A program made the translations under genes and the position numbers. From Methanocalculus sp. (GTDB lineage: Archaea; Halobacteriota; Methanomicrobia; Methanomicrobiales; Methanocorpusculaceae), in contig NZ_JAUSCG010000159.1 in assembly GCF_030651615.1 (NCBI RefSeq), positions 1 through 18,197 of the forward strand: a stretch of 18,197 nt of DNA. The letters are read 5' to 3'. The notes under the pieces were generated by a model, which was given only the letters and a program-made list of their open reading frames with translations, made no database searches and had not been told where the DNA came from. Each line of letters starts with the position of its first letter. The stretch's first letter is position 1. Below are positions 7,149-13,428 of this stretch, one piece after another.

Positions 7149-7383
7149 CGTATCCTATCTCCTGCATCTCATCTGCTATGGTTATCAGGCGAAGCCACAT
7201 ATTCAATGCAGCCCGCAGAGCCGGAATATCTCCGGCAACGACCTTGAGGGAGAGGCATTCATCTTCCAGGCTGATTGCGGCAGATGACCGCTCACCGGTT
7301 TCATCTGCCGTTTCGGGAGAGAGTGCCTGATAGATTATGGGTGCATGCGGTGTGGTAAATCTGAACTCCGCAGTATGCTTCAT
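7030..7383 (-). CDS. pcc1: KEOPS complex subunit Pcc1-like protein with a C-terminal tail overlapping prefoldin
   Basis: Residues 1 to about 78 look like the small Pcc1 fold (AEFRF strand, SLEDECLSLKVVAGDIPALRAALN, and a final helix WLRLITIADEM). Pcc1 dimerises and supports Kae1 in the KEOPS complex that makes N6-threonylcarbamoyladenosine at tRNA position 37. Its place between the Brix and prefoldin genes is a usual archaeal context. The family is normally about 75-90 residues; here the frame continues for 40 more residues rich in Ser, Ala, Asp and Glu, all inside the prefoldin gene in another frame (119-nt overlap). The start codon overlaps the Brix stop (ATGA). The core assignment is fairly secure; whether the tail is translated is uncertain. 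Confidence 0.85.
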   Translation of the reverse strand: MKHTAEFRFTTPHAPIIYQALSPETADETGERSSAAISLEDECLSLKVVAGDIPALRAALNMWLRLITIADEMQEIGYDGKPYNSPESSESGRSAPADAAADADNSSAESPVRNDLT

Positions 7384-7778
7384 CTCTCAATATCACACCT
7401 GTACAATCGTCTCTGCCTTCCATCGAAGGTGATTGCTCCGTCCTGGCCGTCTACCAAGGTAACAGGTACATATCTCTTTAGAAGATCATAAACCGATTGG
7501 TCAGTTACAAAGATTCCTTTTCGGATATCTCCTTCACGGTTCGTTACTGACCATCCGGAGAAACGTATCTCCCCGCGTATCTCTCCATCGTCTTCAAGGC
7601 GGAGGATTACCTTCTCCTGCTGCCTCTCGATAAAGATAAAGACCGGATCGAGGGGCCCAAGATCACGAAGACCTGCCTTCCCCCGGTTGATATGGTCACA
7701 CCCAAGGGCAAATGCCAGATCCTTTGCAAACGTTCGGAGCTCCGGTGACGGTCTTCGTGACGTTGTGAGGATCGTCAT
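7380..7778 (-). CDS. Brix domain-containing ribosome biogenesis protein (Imp4-like)
   Basis: This 132-aa protein begins MTILTTSRRPSPELRTFAKD, the typical start of the short archaeal Brix proteins, and continues with INRGKAGLRDL and the FIFIERQQEKVILRL strand region. Brix proteins (eukaryotic Imp4, Rpf1 and Ssf1 relatives) bind pre-rRNA during ribosomal subunit assembly. The start codon overlaps the rpoP stop and the stop overlaps the pcc1 start (both ATGA), so translation of the three is probably coupled. No metal site or enzymatic motif is expected or seen. Confidence 0.9.
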   Translation of the reverse strand: MTILTTSRRPSPELRTFAKDLAFALGCDHINRGKAGLRDLGPLDPVFIFIERQQEKVILRLEDDGEIRGEIRFSGWSVTNREGDIRKGIFVTDQSVYDLLKRYVPVTLVDGQDGAITFDGRQRRLYRCDIER

Positions 7779-7909
7779 CTGGCTTTGAGGTCCTTTATGC
7801 CTGCCCCGCGCTCTTTGAAGAGGATACGATGTCCGCAGTACGGGCAGCGGACATTTACATCGATCTCGACCTTCCTCTTACAGTGGGCGCATTTGTACGA
7901 CCCGGTCAC
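7775..7909 (-). CDS. rpoP: DNA-directed RNA polymerase subunit P (Rpo12 / Rpc10), 44 aa, GTG start
   Basis: The frame GTG 7909 to TGA 7775 encodes a 44-residue zinc-ribbon protein. Cysteines at 7, 10, 22 and 25 form the CxxC...RCPYCG zinc site, followed by the basic HRILFKERG segment that marks archaeal Rpo12 (eukaryotic RPB12). This small subunit stabilises the RNA polymerase assembly platform. GGAGG lies 11 bases before the GTG, inside the end of rpl37ae. It begins 6 bases after the rpl37ae stop and its own stop overlaps the Brix start. Its size and GTG start make it easy to miss. Confidence 0.95.
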   Translation of the reverse strand: MTGSYKCAHCKRKVEIDVNVRCPYCGHRILFKERGAGIKDLKAR

Positions 7910-7915
7910 GCCAGT

Positions 7916-8206
7916 CTACGCCTCCTTCTTCAGTGATGCTTCGATATTTCTGAGTGCTACCTTCAGTCCGGGTGTCTGAGGTGCATATGCTCCGCCTGCA
8001 AATTTAAAATTACATTTCCTGCAGGTCCAGATACCTGTTCCCTCACGCTTCACAGAAGTTGTGTCACATCGTGGGCAGAGATGCTTTCCTCTCTGAATCT
8101 TCTCCATCTGATTGACGTTCTTTCTGATGAATCTTCCGTAGCGCGGTCCAAAACGACCTGCACTTCCCGATATACGGCCTTTTGCCTTCTGTTTACCTTT
8201 TGCCAT
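7916..8206 (-). CDS. rpl37ae: Large ribosomal subunit protein eL43 (L37Ae)
   Basis: The 96-aa protein has a lysine/arginine-rich N-terminus (MAKGKQKAKGRISGSAGRFG) and a C4 zinc finger with cysteines 44, 47, 62 and 65 (HLCPRC ... GIWTCRKCNFKFAGGAY), diagnostic of L37Ae. It is a structural component of the 50S subunit. ATG 8206 is preceded by GGAGA about 8 bases upstream. The 53-base gap to sdo1 is the widest spacer between psmA and pfdB, and is AT-rich, so an internal promoter there is possible but not demonstrated. Confidence 0.97.
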   Translation of the reverse strand: MAKGKQKAKGRISGSAGRFGPRYGRFIRKNVNQMEKIQRGKHLCPRCDTTSVKREGTGIWTCRKCNFKFAGGAYAPQTPGLKVALRNIEASLKKEA

Positions 8207-8259
8207 GATTGGATTCTCCGAGAGATGTCTTATTCTATTTGATATCCGTTCCTATTAAG

Positions 8260-8961
8260 TTACTCTATGATCCTGACCTCAGCATCCCCTTTTGAGACAC
8301 GGTTGATGAGGGAGAAGAACTCCTCCTGCATACCTGCAGGAATTTTTGCGATGCAGATCCATGATCCGTCTGCCTGCCATTCGTCCCTCTCCATCGTAAC
8401 CATGGGTGCACCTGAAATCTCACCATATCCCCTCGCAGCATAGTCGGGAGGAATCTTAACGGCATATCTTCTCTCCGCAAACTTGATCGGGAGGATAGGT
8501 CGCAAGGCCTTGACTACCTCTTTTACGAGGGCATCCACTGATTTGAAGGGGTCAAAGTTAATCCTGATCTCTTCAAGGGCGAGCTCGATACGCTGGCGTG
8601 GGTGTGGAAGGTTTGTCTGGGGATTGATGGCGTTACGAGCGATATAGGTGATCACCTGACGCCGCTTATCTTCTGATCGCTGTCTTCTCTGTTCTGAGGT
8701 GAGATGGATCTCTCCCTTTTCGATGATGATACGGGCGATCGTCTCGAAGTCTGTTGTTTTGAATGCCTTCATCAGAGATTCTTCAGATGCCTTCTCAACA
8801 TGCGCAGAATTTTCATAGATAAATTCAGCAGCTACGACATCTTCAACCAGGACTTCGACACCCTCCCGTATCTTCTGTGCCATATCCGGATCGACAAGGA
8901 TCTCAAACCGATCGCCATGTGATTCAAGGCGCGCGACAACGGCATGATCGAGGGGGATCAT
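8260..8961 (-). CDS. sdo1: Ribosome maturation protein SBDS (Sdo1)
   Basis: The 233-aa archaeal Shwachman-Bodian-Diamond syndrome protein works with EF-2-like GTPases in late 60S/50S maturation in eukaryotes, and is presumed to do the same in archaea. The N-terminal FYSH domain spans about 1-85 (ARLESHGDRFEILVDPD, EDVVAAEFIYEN, AFKTTDF), the middle helical domain has RQVITYIARNAINPQTNLPHP, and a ferredoxin-like third domain ends the protein. The frame also has TTG at 8967, but ATG 8961 is preferred: GAGGAG lies 6 bases upstream and the family normally starts near MIPLDHAVVARL. It follows psmA within about 10 bases. Confidence 0.96.
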   Translation of the reverse strand: MIPLDHAVVARLESHGDRFEILVDPDMAQKIREGVEVLVEDVVAAEFIYENSAHVEKASEESLMKAFKTTDFETIARIIIEKGEIHLTSEQRRQRSEDKRRQVITYIARNAINPQTNLPHPRQRIELALEEIRINFDPFKSVDALVKEVVKALRPILPIKFAERRYAVKIPPDYAARGYGEISGAPMVTMERDEWQADGSWICIAKIPAGMQEEFFSLINRVSKGDAEVRIIE

Positions 8962-8971
8962 CTTCAACTCC

Positions 8972-9697
8972 TCACTGCTCGAATGTCTCGACGCAGACAG
9001 CTACTTCTTCAGGTGCCATCTTTCTGAATGTGCCTGACTGAAGAGAGACAAGCCCGATCTCGACGGTGTTCACATCGAACTTCCCTTCGGTTGCAGCGTG
9101 GAGTGCCTTGAGGCCGAGCAGAATAGCCTCTTTACAGGAGTGCTCGGGGTTGAACTCCTCCTCAAAGACCTTCATGACAGCGGGCCTTCCGATACCGATA
9201 CCGGTTGCCTTGTACTCAAGAAGGGTACCTGAAGGATCTGTTTCGAAGAGGTGACATCTGCCGTCTGCGATACCTGCAATCAGGAGTGCTGTTCCGTAGG
9301 GGCGTGCACCGCCGAACTGGGTATAGGTCTGCATATGGTCGCAGAGCTTCTTTGCAAGTGTCTCAACATCGATCGCCTCGTCATAAGAGACGCGGTTGAT
9401 CTGTGATTCGACACGGGCACGATCGACCAGTGATCGGGCATCTCCGACAAGACCTGACGATGCGACTCCGATATGGGCGTCGATCTGAAAGATCTTCTCG
9501 ATGGATGAGGGTTCAAGGAGTTTTGAACTTACCCGCTTGTCGACAATGAGGACAACTCCCTCTTTGCATTTGATTCCGACAGCAGTTGTTCCCCTCTTCA
9601 CTGCTTCACGTGCATATTCGACCTGGTAGAGACGGCCGTCTGGGCTGAAGACGGTGATCGCCCGGTCATATCCCATCTGTGATTGTTGTGGTTGCAT
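8972..9697 (-). CDS. psmA: 20S proteasome subunit alpha
   Basis: The 241-aa protein has the alpha-subunit signature MGYDRAITVFSPDGRLYQVEYA at its N-terminus, the segment that forms the gated pore and HbYX docking sites for the PAN ATPase. RGTTAVGIKCKEGVVLIVDKR, GLVGDARSLVDRAR and TQFGGARPYGTALLIAG follow. Alpha subunits lack the catalytic N-terminal threonine of the beta subunits, and none is seen. GGAG lies 7 bases before ATG 9697. The first 32 bases overlap the 3' end of rnp2. No proteasome beta subunit or ATPase is in the window. Confidence 0.97.
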   Translation of the reverse strand: MQPQQSQMGYDRAITVFSPDGRLYQVEYAREAVKRGTTAVGIKCKEGVVLIVDKRVSSKLLEPSSIEKIFQIDAHIGVASSGLVGDARSLVDRARVESQINRVSYDEAIDVETLAKKLCDHMQTYTQFGGARPYGTALLIAGIADGRCHLFETDPSGTLLEYKATGIGIGRPAVMKVFEEEFNPEHSCKEAILLGLKALHAATEGKFDVNTVEIGLVSLQSGTFRKMAPEEVAVCVETFEQ

Positions 9698-10175
9698 GAA
9701 AAATCTCCATGTCGTCTTTCGTGAGAAATACTACATCCTGACCTTTCATATCTCTTCTGATAAGGTCAATCTTTTCATCGGCATACAGGATGCCGGTCCG
9801 TTCTGCTTCATTGATGGTGCAGATGATCGAATTTCCCTTCCTTTCTGCCCGTATGCCTCTTCTGAGCGCTTTTATCGTCCCGGATGTGCTGATCGTCGTA
9901 AGGTGAACAGGTGTTCCGTTTACAGATCTGATCGTTGCTATCGCAGTACAGAGTGTATCTTCTCTGCCCCTCCTGCACCTGAGTATGAGATATTCTCCCT
10001 CCCGGACGATAGTGGCCGTATGCACTTCTGCGGCGATTGTATCTCCAAAAAGCGCGGTTACGGCGTCTGAGACTGCAAAGTAGAGCTCGCGCTCATCTGC
10101 TTCGAGGGTGGCGGGGGTGATCCGAAGGAGGAGATATCTCCGGTTCTCACGGAGTGTCGGGGGGAGGGGCTTCAT
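9666..10175 (-). CDS. rnp2: Ribonuclease P protein component 2 (Pop5)
   Basis: The 169-aa product starts MKPLPPTLRENRRYLLLRI, the conserved opening of archaeal Pop5, and contains the REGEYLILRCRRGREDTLCTAIATI core of the RRM-like fold. Pop5 pairs with Rpp30 to activate the catalytic RNA of RNase P, which trims tRNA 5' leaders. The Rpp30 gene directly upstream, joined by an ATGA overlap, encodes that partner. The C-terminal 45 or so residues extend beyond the minimal domain, and the last codons overlap the psmA start by 32 bases, where the psmA ribosome-binding site also lies. Confidence 0.93.
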   Translation of the reverse strand: MKPLPPTLRENRRYLLLRITPATLEADERELYFAVSDAVTALFGDTIAAEVHTATIVREGEYLILRCRRGREDTLCTAIATIRSVNGTPVHLTTISTSGTIKALRRGIRAERKGNSIICTINEAERTGILYADEKIDLIRRDMKGQDVVFLTKDDMEIFHATTTITDGI

Positions 10176-10807
10176 TGAACCACCCGTGGGAGGGAGGATT
10201 CTTCGAATAGATCCGGGACTGTTCCGAGGGCTGTAAGTGTCTCCTCTCTCGTCATCCCGAACAGGCTGGAGAGGAGGATCATCTCACTGACCGTCCGCTG
10301 GTCAAGCACCGACCGCGCACCACTCCCGATGGCAAAGGAAAAACCGAATTTTCTCTGAAGGGAGAGGAGCTCCTGATACCGGATCAGCACCTTCTGCCGT
10401 GAATGGCCACGGCATGCGAGAAGCTGACTGAAATCAAGATGAATTGCAACCCTCCTCCCGGCAGCAAGTTTCGCCGTCACATGGTCAAAGGCATTCCTCT
10501 GTGTGCGGTGCAACCCGCAGAGGAGGTGTATACCTGGTGTTTGTACAACACTGCGGTTGAACCCGTTGTCACCTGCTACAACCCCGATGACCGCGCCGTC
10601 TCTCTGTCTCACTGCGGCATTCACGGCTTTCATCGTTCCTTCTCTGACGATTCTTCCTTTCAGGATCAGAACGCCATAATACTCAGATTCCACATGATCA
10701 ACTGCAACGATGGTGTCATACCCAAATTCACGGGCAGTGAGTGCCATTCTTCTGAGTGTTGAGTCACCCTCGGGGAAGGGATGGATGCAGACATCCGTGA
10801 CCGTCAT
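10172..10807 (-). CDS. rnp3: Ribonuclease P protein component 3 (Rpp30)
   Basis: The 211-aa protein belongs to the PHP-like TIM-barrel family of RNase P Rpp30. Supporting segments are MTVTDVCIHPFPEGD at the start, FGYDTIVAVDHV, AVIGVVAGDNGFNRSVVQTPGIHLL, the barrel strand VAIHLDFSQLL, and the C-terminal SFAIGSGARSVLDQRTVSEM. It forms a heterodimer with Pop5, encoded next. The frame runs upstream to 11002, but that part is the antiparallel-frame shadow of rpl15e; ATG 10807, 13 bases after the rpl15e stop, matches the family N-terminus. No strong Shine-Dalgarno is visible in front of it. Confidence 0.92.
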   Translation of the reverse strand: MTVTDVCIHPFPEGDSTLRRMALTAREFGYDTIVAVDHVESEYYGVLILKGRIVREGTMKAVNAAVRQRDGAVIGVVAGDNGFNRSVVQTPGIHLLCGLHRTQRNAFDHVTAKLAAGRRVAIHLDFSQLLACRGHSRQKVLIRYQELLSLQRKFGFSFAIGSGARSVLDQRTVSEMILLSSLFGMTREETLTALGTVPDLFEESSLPRVVQ

Positions 10808-10820
10808 AAAAAAAGAAGGG

Positions 10821-11405
10821 TTATTTCCCCTGGTTTTTATGTGAACGAATACTTGGACGGGTCTTTTCAGTCCCGGTTCCGCGGTGGCGCATGCCACGTC
10901 CTTTCCTCCCTGCGGAGGTTTTGCCACGGAATACACGGTTCTTCTGGTCACAGATCCAGTTGAGTGTCTTGTCGTTTCTGATACCGGGGTGGTCGCGGTC
11001 AACGAGAATTACCTCAAAGAATTTCCGCACACCATCTTCACCTACCCAGTAGGAGTTCAGAACTTCCATGTTCGGGTACCGTCTGCCTGCACGCTCTTCT
11101 GCAATACGCTGAATGCTCTTGCCGGCGGTTGTTCGGGCCATACCCATTCTCGCGCTTCTTCGGCCACGGACGTAACGGGATTTCCTCCGTCCACCCCGGC
11201 GAACCTGGGTGCGGACGACGATGATGCCCTGTTTTGCCTTGTAACCGAGTGAGCGTGCACGGTCGATACGTGTTGGGTGATCAATCCGGACGACTGATCC
11301 CTCACGGCGCCACTTCTGCATGCGGTGCCAGAGGAGTTTCTTTACTTCGGTCTCGTCAGGCCTCTTCCATGCCTCACGGACGTACGAATACATAGATCGT
11401 GACAT
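10821..11405 (-). CDS. rpl15e: Large ribosomal subunit protein eL15 (L15e)
   Basis: The 194-aa highly basic protein begins MSRSMYSYVREAWKRPDE and contains the family's RSLGYKAKQGIIVVRTQVRRGGRR and RYPNMEVLNSYWVGEDG segments, with a very basic C-terminal tail (FRGKTSAGRKGRGMRHRG). L15e is an rRNA-binding protein of the 50S subunit. GGAG lies 6 bases before the ATG. It is the first gene of the minus-strand superoperon; the 87-base gap to moaC upstream is where its promoter should lie, although no clear TATA box was picked out there. Confidence 0.98.
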   Translation of the reverse strand: MSRSMYSYVREAWKRPDETEVKKLLWHRMQKWRREGSVVRIDHPTRIDRARSLGYKAKQGIIVVRTQVRRGGRRKSRYVRGRRSARMGMARTTAGKSIQRIAEERAGRRYPNMEVLNSYWVGEDGVRKFFEVILVDRDHPGIRNDKTLNWICDQKNRVFRGKTSAGRKGRGMRHRGTGTEKTRPSIRSHKNQGK

Positions 11406-11492
11406 AGTCTACTCCAGGTTCGGCTTCTCTTAGAAAGCCACATTCCTTGACGGGAGTGATCCCGTGTTCTGTATTCTTCGTCACCGACGGAC

Positions 11493-11978
11493 TTAAAGGA
11501 TGCTGGTTTCAGGTGCCCCTTTCTCCTTTGAGAGTACTCTGATCCCCTCGATCCTGGTTGATGGATACTGGCCATGTCCATCCTTCTCAGCGGACTTCAC
11601 CATATCCCAGATGGTCAGGAGCGCTACAGAGACCCCGGTAAGCGCCTCCATCTCGATGCCGGTCTTTCCATACGTCCTGACGGTGACGATCGCCTCGATG
11701 TATTCATCCGTCTCTCTGAATGCAACTGACACTCCACCGATCGGGAGGGGATGGCACATCGGAATGATCTGAGCAGTTGCTTTCACCGCAAGGATAGCGG
11801 CAACCTCTGCTGTTGCAAGTACATTTCCTTTTCGTGTCGATTTTTCAGAAATAGCGCGTAGTGTCTCGCTGCTGAGGTATATCCTTCCCTCTGCCGATGC
11901 TCTTCGATGAACATCAGGTTTTTCCGTGACATCAACCATCCGGACACGATCACCGTCGATATGGGTAAACTCTACCAT
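11493..11978 (-). CDS. moaC: Cyclic pyranopterin monophosphate synthase (MoaC)
   Basis: MoaC converts the MoaA product 3',8-cH2GTP into cyclic pyranopterin monophosphate in molybdopterin/tungstopterin synthesis, a cofactor methanogens need for formylmethanofuran and formate dehydrogenases. The 161-aa protein shows MVDVTEKPDVHRRA (14-27), KGNVLATAEVAAI, MCHPLP (74-79), the GIEMEALTGV motif (107-116), and WDMVKSAEKDG (124-134) with the catalytic-site aspartate and lysine. Two starts are possible: GTG 11987, overlapping the upstream stop, and ATG 11978. The ATG is preferred because it gives the usual N-terminus and leaves GGAG about 10 bases upstream. Confidence 0.96.
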   Translation of the reverse strand: MVEFTHIDGDRVRMVDVTEKPDVHRRASAEGRIYLSSETLRAISEKSTRKGNVLATAEVAAILAVKATAQIIPMCHPLPIGGVSVAFRETDEYIEAIVTVRTYGKTGIEMEALTGVSVALLTIWDMVKSAEKDGHGQYPSTRIEGIRVLSKEKGAPETSIL

Positions 11979-11983
11979 TAATC

Positions 11984-13387
11984 TCACTCTCCATAGAGTA
12001 TCTGTGAAAGATACAGAAGAAGATCACTTGCGATCAGACCGTCACCAATCTTCTGACTTGCCACCTCTCCTGCCCGACCATTTGCATATGCAGCAATGGT
12101 TGCCGCCTCAAATGCAGGCATGCGGCAGAGGAGGGCGGCTGTCACCCCGGCGAGGATGTCTCCGGTTCCACCCACTGTCATTGCAGGGACGCCTGTTCTG
12201 TTGAAACGGACTCTGGTGCCGTCACTGATGATATCGGTCTCTCCCTTAAGGAGGATCACCCGATTCAGATCAGCTGCATCCCTGACGAGGCGGGCATCGG
12301 TATGAAGATCGCGTATCGGTCTCGATCCAAACGCGCGGATAAACTCTCCTCTGTGAGGTGTGTAGACCGTCTCTTCTCCGGCAGGAAGGGGGAGGCGGAG
12401 TGCATCTGCATCGATGACGACCTTTTGCGCAGCTTCTGCAAGAGTACATGCAACAGCATGACTCTCTGTTCCCATACCGGGTCCGATGACGACCGCATCA
12501 GCATCGGACGCATAACCGATCAACCGATCTGCATCCGCTTTACCAATATTCCTGCCCGCTATCGGGATATGTCTCAGATCAGGGCAGTCAAGAGCAACCG
12601 GGCTTGCCACCCTGACGATATCCGCTCCTGCACGGAGCGCGGCAAGGCCCGCAAGATAAGGTGCCCCCTGGTAGGGTCCTCCTCCGACGATGAGCACCGT
12701 TCCCCCTTCCCCTTTATGTGAATGCTTCTGTTTTTTTGGGATCATGAGGAGATCCCCGGGCCCCGTATAACACTCAGCTTCGAGTGGAATGCCGATATCA
12801 GAAACACCTGATGCATCTCCTTTGCTCCTGTGAAATGCCAGAATATAATCTGCATGAATTCCTGGTGTCGGGAGATCTGCTGATAGGATGTATGCCGGAG
12901 AACTGTTCGCCATCCTGATGCATGAGGCGACAGGTTCACGTGTTTCTCCTCCTGCTCCGGTTCCAAGGAGGGCATCGATGATGAGATCAGCTTCAGAGAA
13001 GTGTTTGGAGAGGTTTTGGAGATCATCTTTGCATGAGATCTCCTGCAGGGTGATACCACACCGCCTGAGTGCAGAGAGGTTGATTGCCGAATCGCCATTT
13101 CGTTCAGCTGCGAGATATATGCAGGTACACTCTGTATGGCGGGCGAGGTACCTGGCCGCAACAAAACCATCACCTCCGTTGTTCCCCTTTCCACAGAGAA
13201 CAAGAACGTCTTCCGGTGACCGATCAAGTGCCCGATCTGCAAGTGCCCGATCTGCAAGTGCCCGCCCTGCACTTTCCATCATCTGGAGGGTAGATACACC
13301 TAATGCAGCAGCATTCTTCTCGATCGACTGCATCCGGACAGGGGAGACCGGACCCTCATCAACCCATTCGGTTAACCTGGATGGCAT
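11984..13387 (-). CDS. nnr: Bifunctional NAD(P)H-hydrate epimerase / ADP-dependent dehydratase
   Basis: The 467-aa fusion repairs hydrated NADH and NADPH. The N-terminal YjeF_N epimerase domain (about 15-215) has MMESAGRALA, GKGNNGGDG (66-74), DALLGTG (138-144) and DLPTPG at 171-176, where the family normally reads D-x-P-S-G. The C-terminal ribokinase-like dehydratase domain (about 215-465) has VLIVGGGPYQGAPYLAG, ADAVVIGPGMG, VVIDADAL, YTPHRGEF and the ATP/ADP-site MTVGGTGDILAG (GGTGD at 406-410). A 15-bp tandem repeat adds ALADR copies after residue 42. AAAGGTG lies about 4 bases before ATG 13387. The gene is divergent from the DHH gene and its end overlaps or abuts moaC. Confidence 0.95.
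   Translation of the reverse strand: MPSRLTEWVDEGPVSPVRMQSIEKNAAALGVSTLQMMESAGRALADRALADRALDRSPEDVLVLCGKGNNGGDGFVAARYLARHTECTCIYLAAERNGDSAINLSALRRCGITLQEISCKDDLQNLSKHFSEADLIIDALLGTGAGGETREPVASCIRMANSSPAYILSADLPTPGIHADYILAFHRSKGDASGVSDIGIPLEAECYTGPGDLLMIPKKQKHSHKGEGGTVLIVGGGPYQGAPYLAGLAALRAGADIVRVASPVALDCPDLRHIPIAGRNIGKADADRLIGYASDADAVVIGPGMGTESHAVACTLAEAAQKVVIDADALRLPLPAGEETVYTPHRGEFIRAFGSRPIRDLHTDARLVRDAADLNRVILLKGETDIISDGTRVRFNRTGVPAMTVGGTGDILAGVTAALLCRMPAFEAATIAAYANGRAGEVASQKIGDGLIASDLLLYLSQILYGE
13226..13270. repeat. 15-bp tandem repeat (2 perfect copies plus 1 imperfect) inside nnr
   Basis: The unit AAGTGCCCGATCTGC occurs exactly at 13226-13240 and 13241-13255 and with two substitutions at 13256-13270. 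On the minus strand it encodes in-frame repeats of Ala-Leu-Ala-Asp-Arg in the first helix region of the epimerase domain. Because the unit is a multiple of three, copy-number change by slippage would lengthen or shorten the helix without breaking the frame. Confidence 0.9.
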
Positions 13388-13400
13388 GACACACCTTTCT

Positions 13401-13408
13401 TGTATTTA
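13401..13408 (+). promoter_or_regulatory. TATA box for the DHH-PUA-NAC-trmI operon
   Basis: TGTATTTA lies in the 41-base divergent spacer and is centred about 25 bases before ATG 13429, predicting a leaderless mRNA. No Shine-Dalgarno is seen before that ATG. The divergent nnr gene has an SD-like AAAGGTG, so it should have a leader and a promoter lying further right, overlapping the DHH gene start. Confidence 0.45.
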
Positions 13409-13428
13409 GAGATCGAAACTACTAGTGT

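Noticed and set aside
10403..10762. Plus-strand ORF of 119 codons opposite rnp3
   Set aside because: Cysteine- and proline-rich shadow of a clearly conserved minus-strand gene with no recognisable motif. The other long antisense ORFs in the window were rejected on the same grounds.
10808..11002. 65-residue N-terminal extension of Rpp30
   Set aside because: It is an out-of-frame reading of the rpl15e gene; family similarity begins at MTVTDVCIHPFPEGD.
11450..11465. Hairpin ACGGGA-GTGA-TCCCGT between moaC and rpl15e
   Set aside because: Six-base stem with a 4-nt loop in an 87-base spacer; too short to call a terminator or small RNA, and no T tract follows on the transcribed minus strand.
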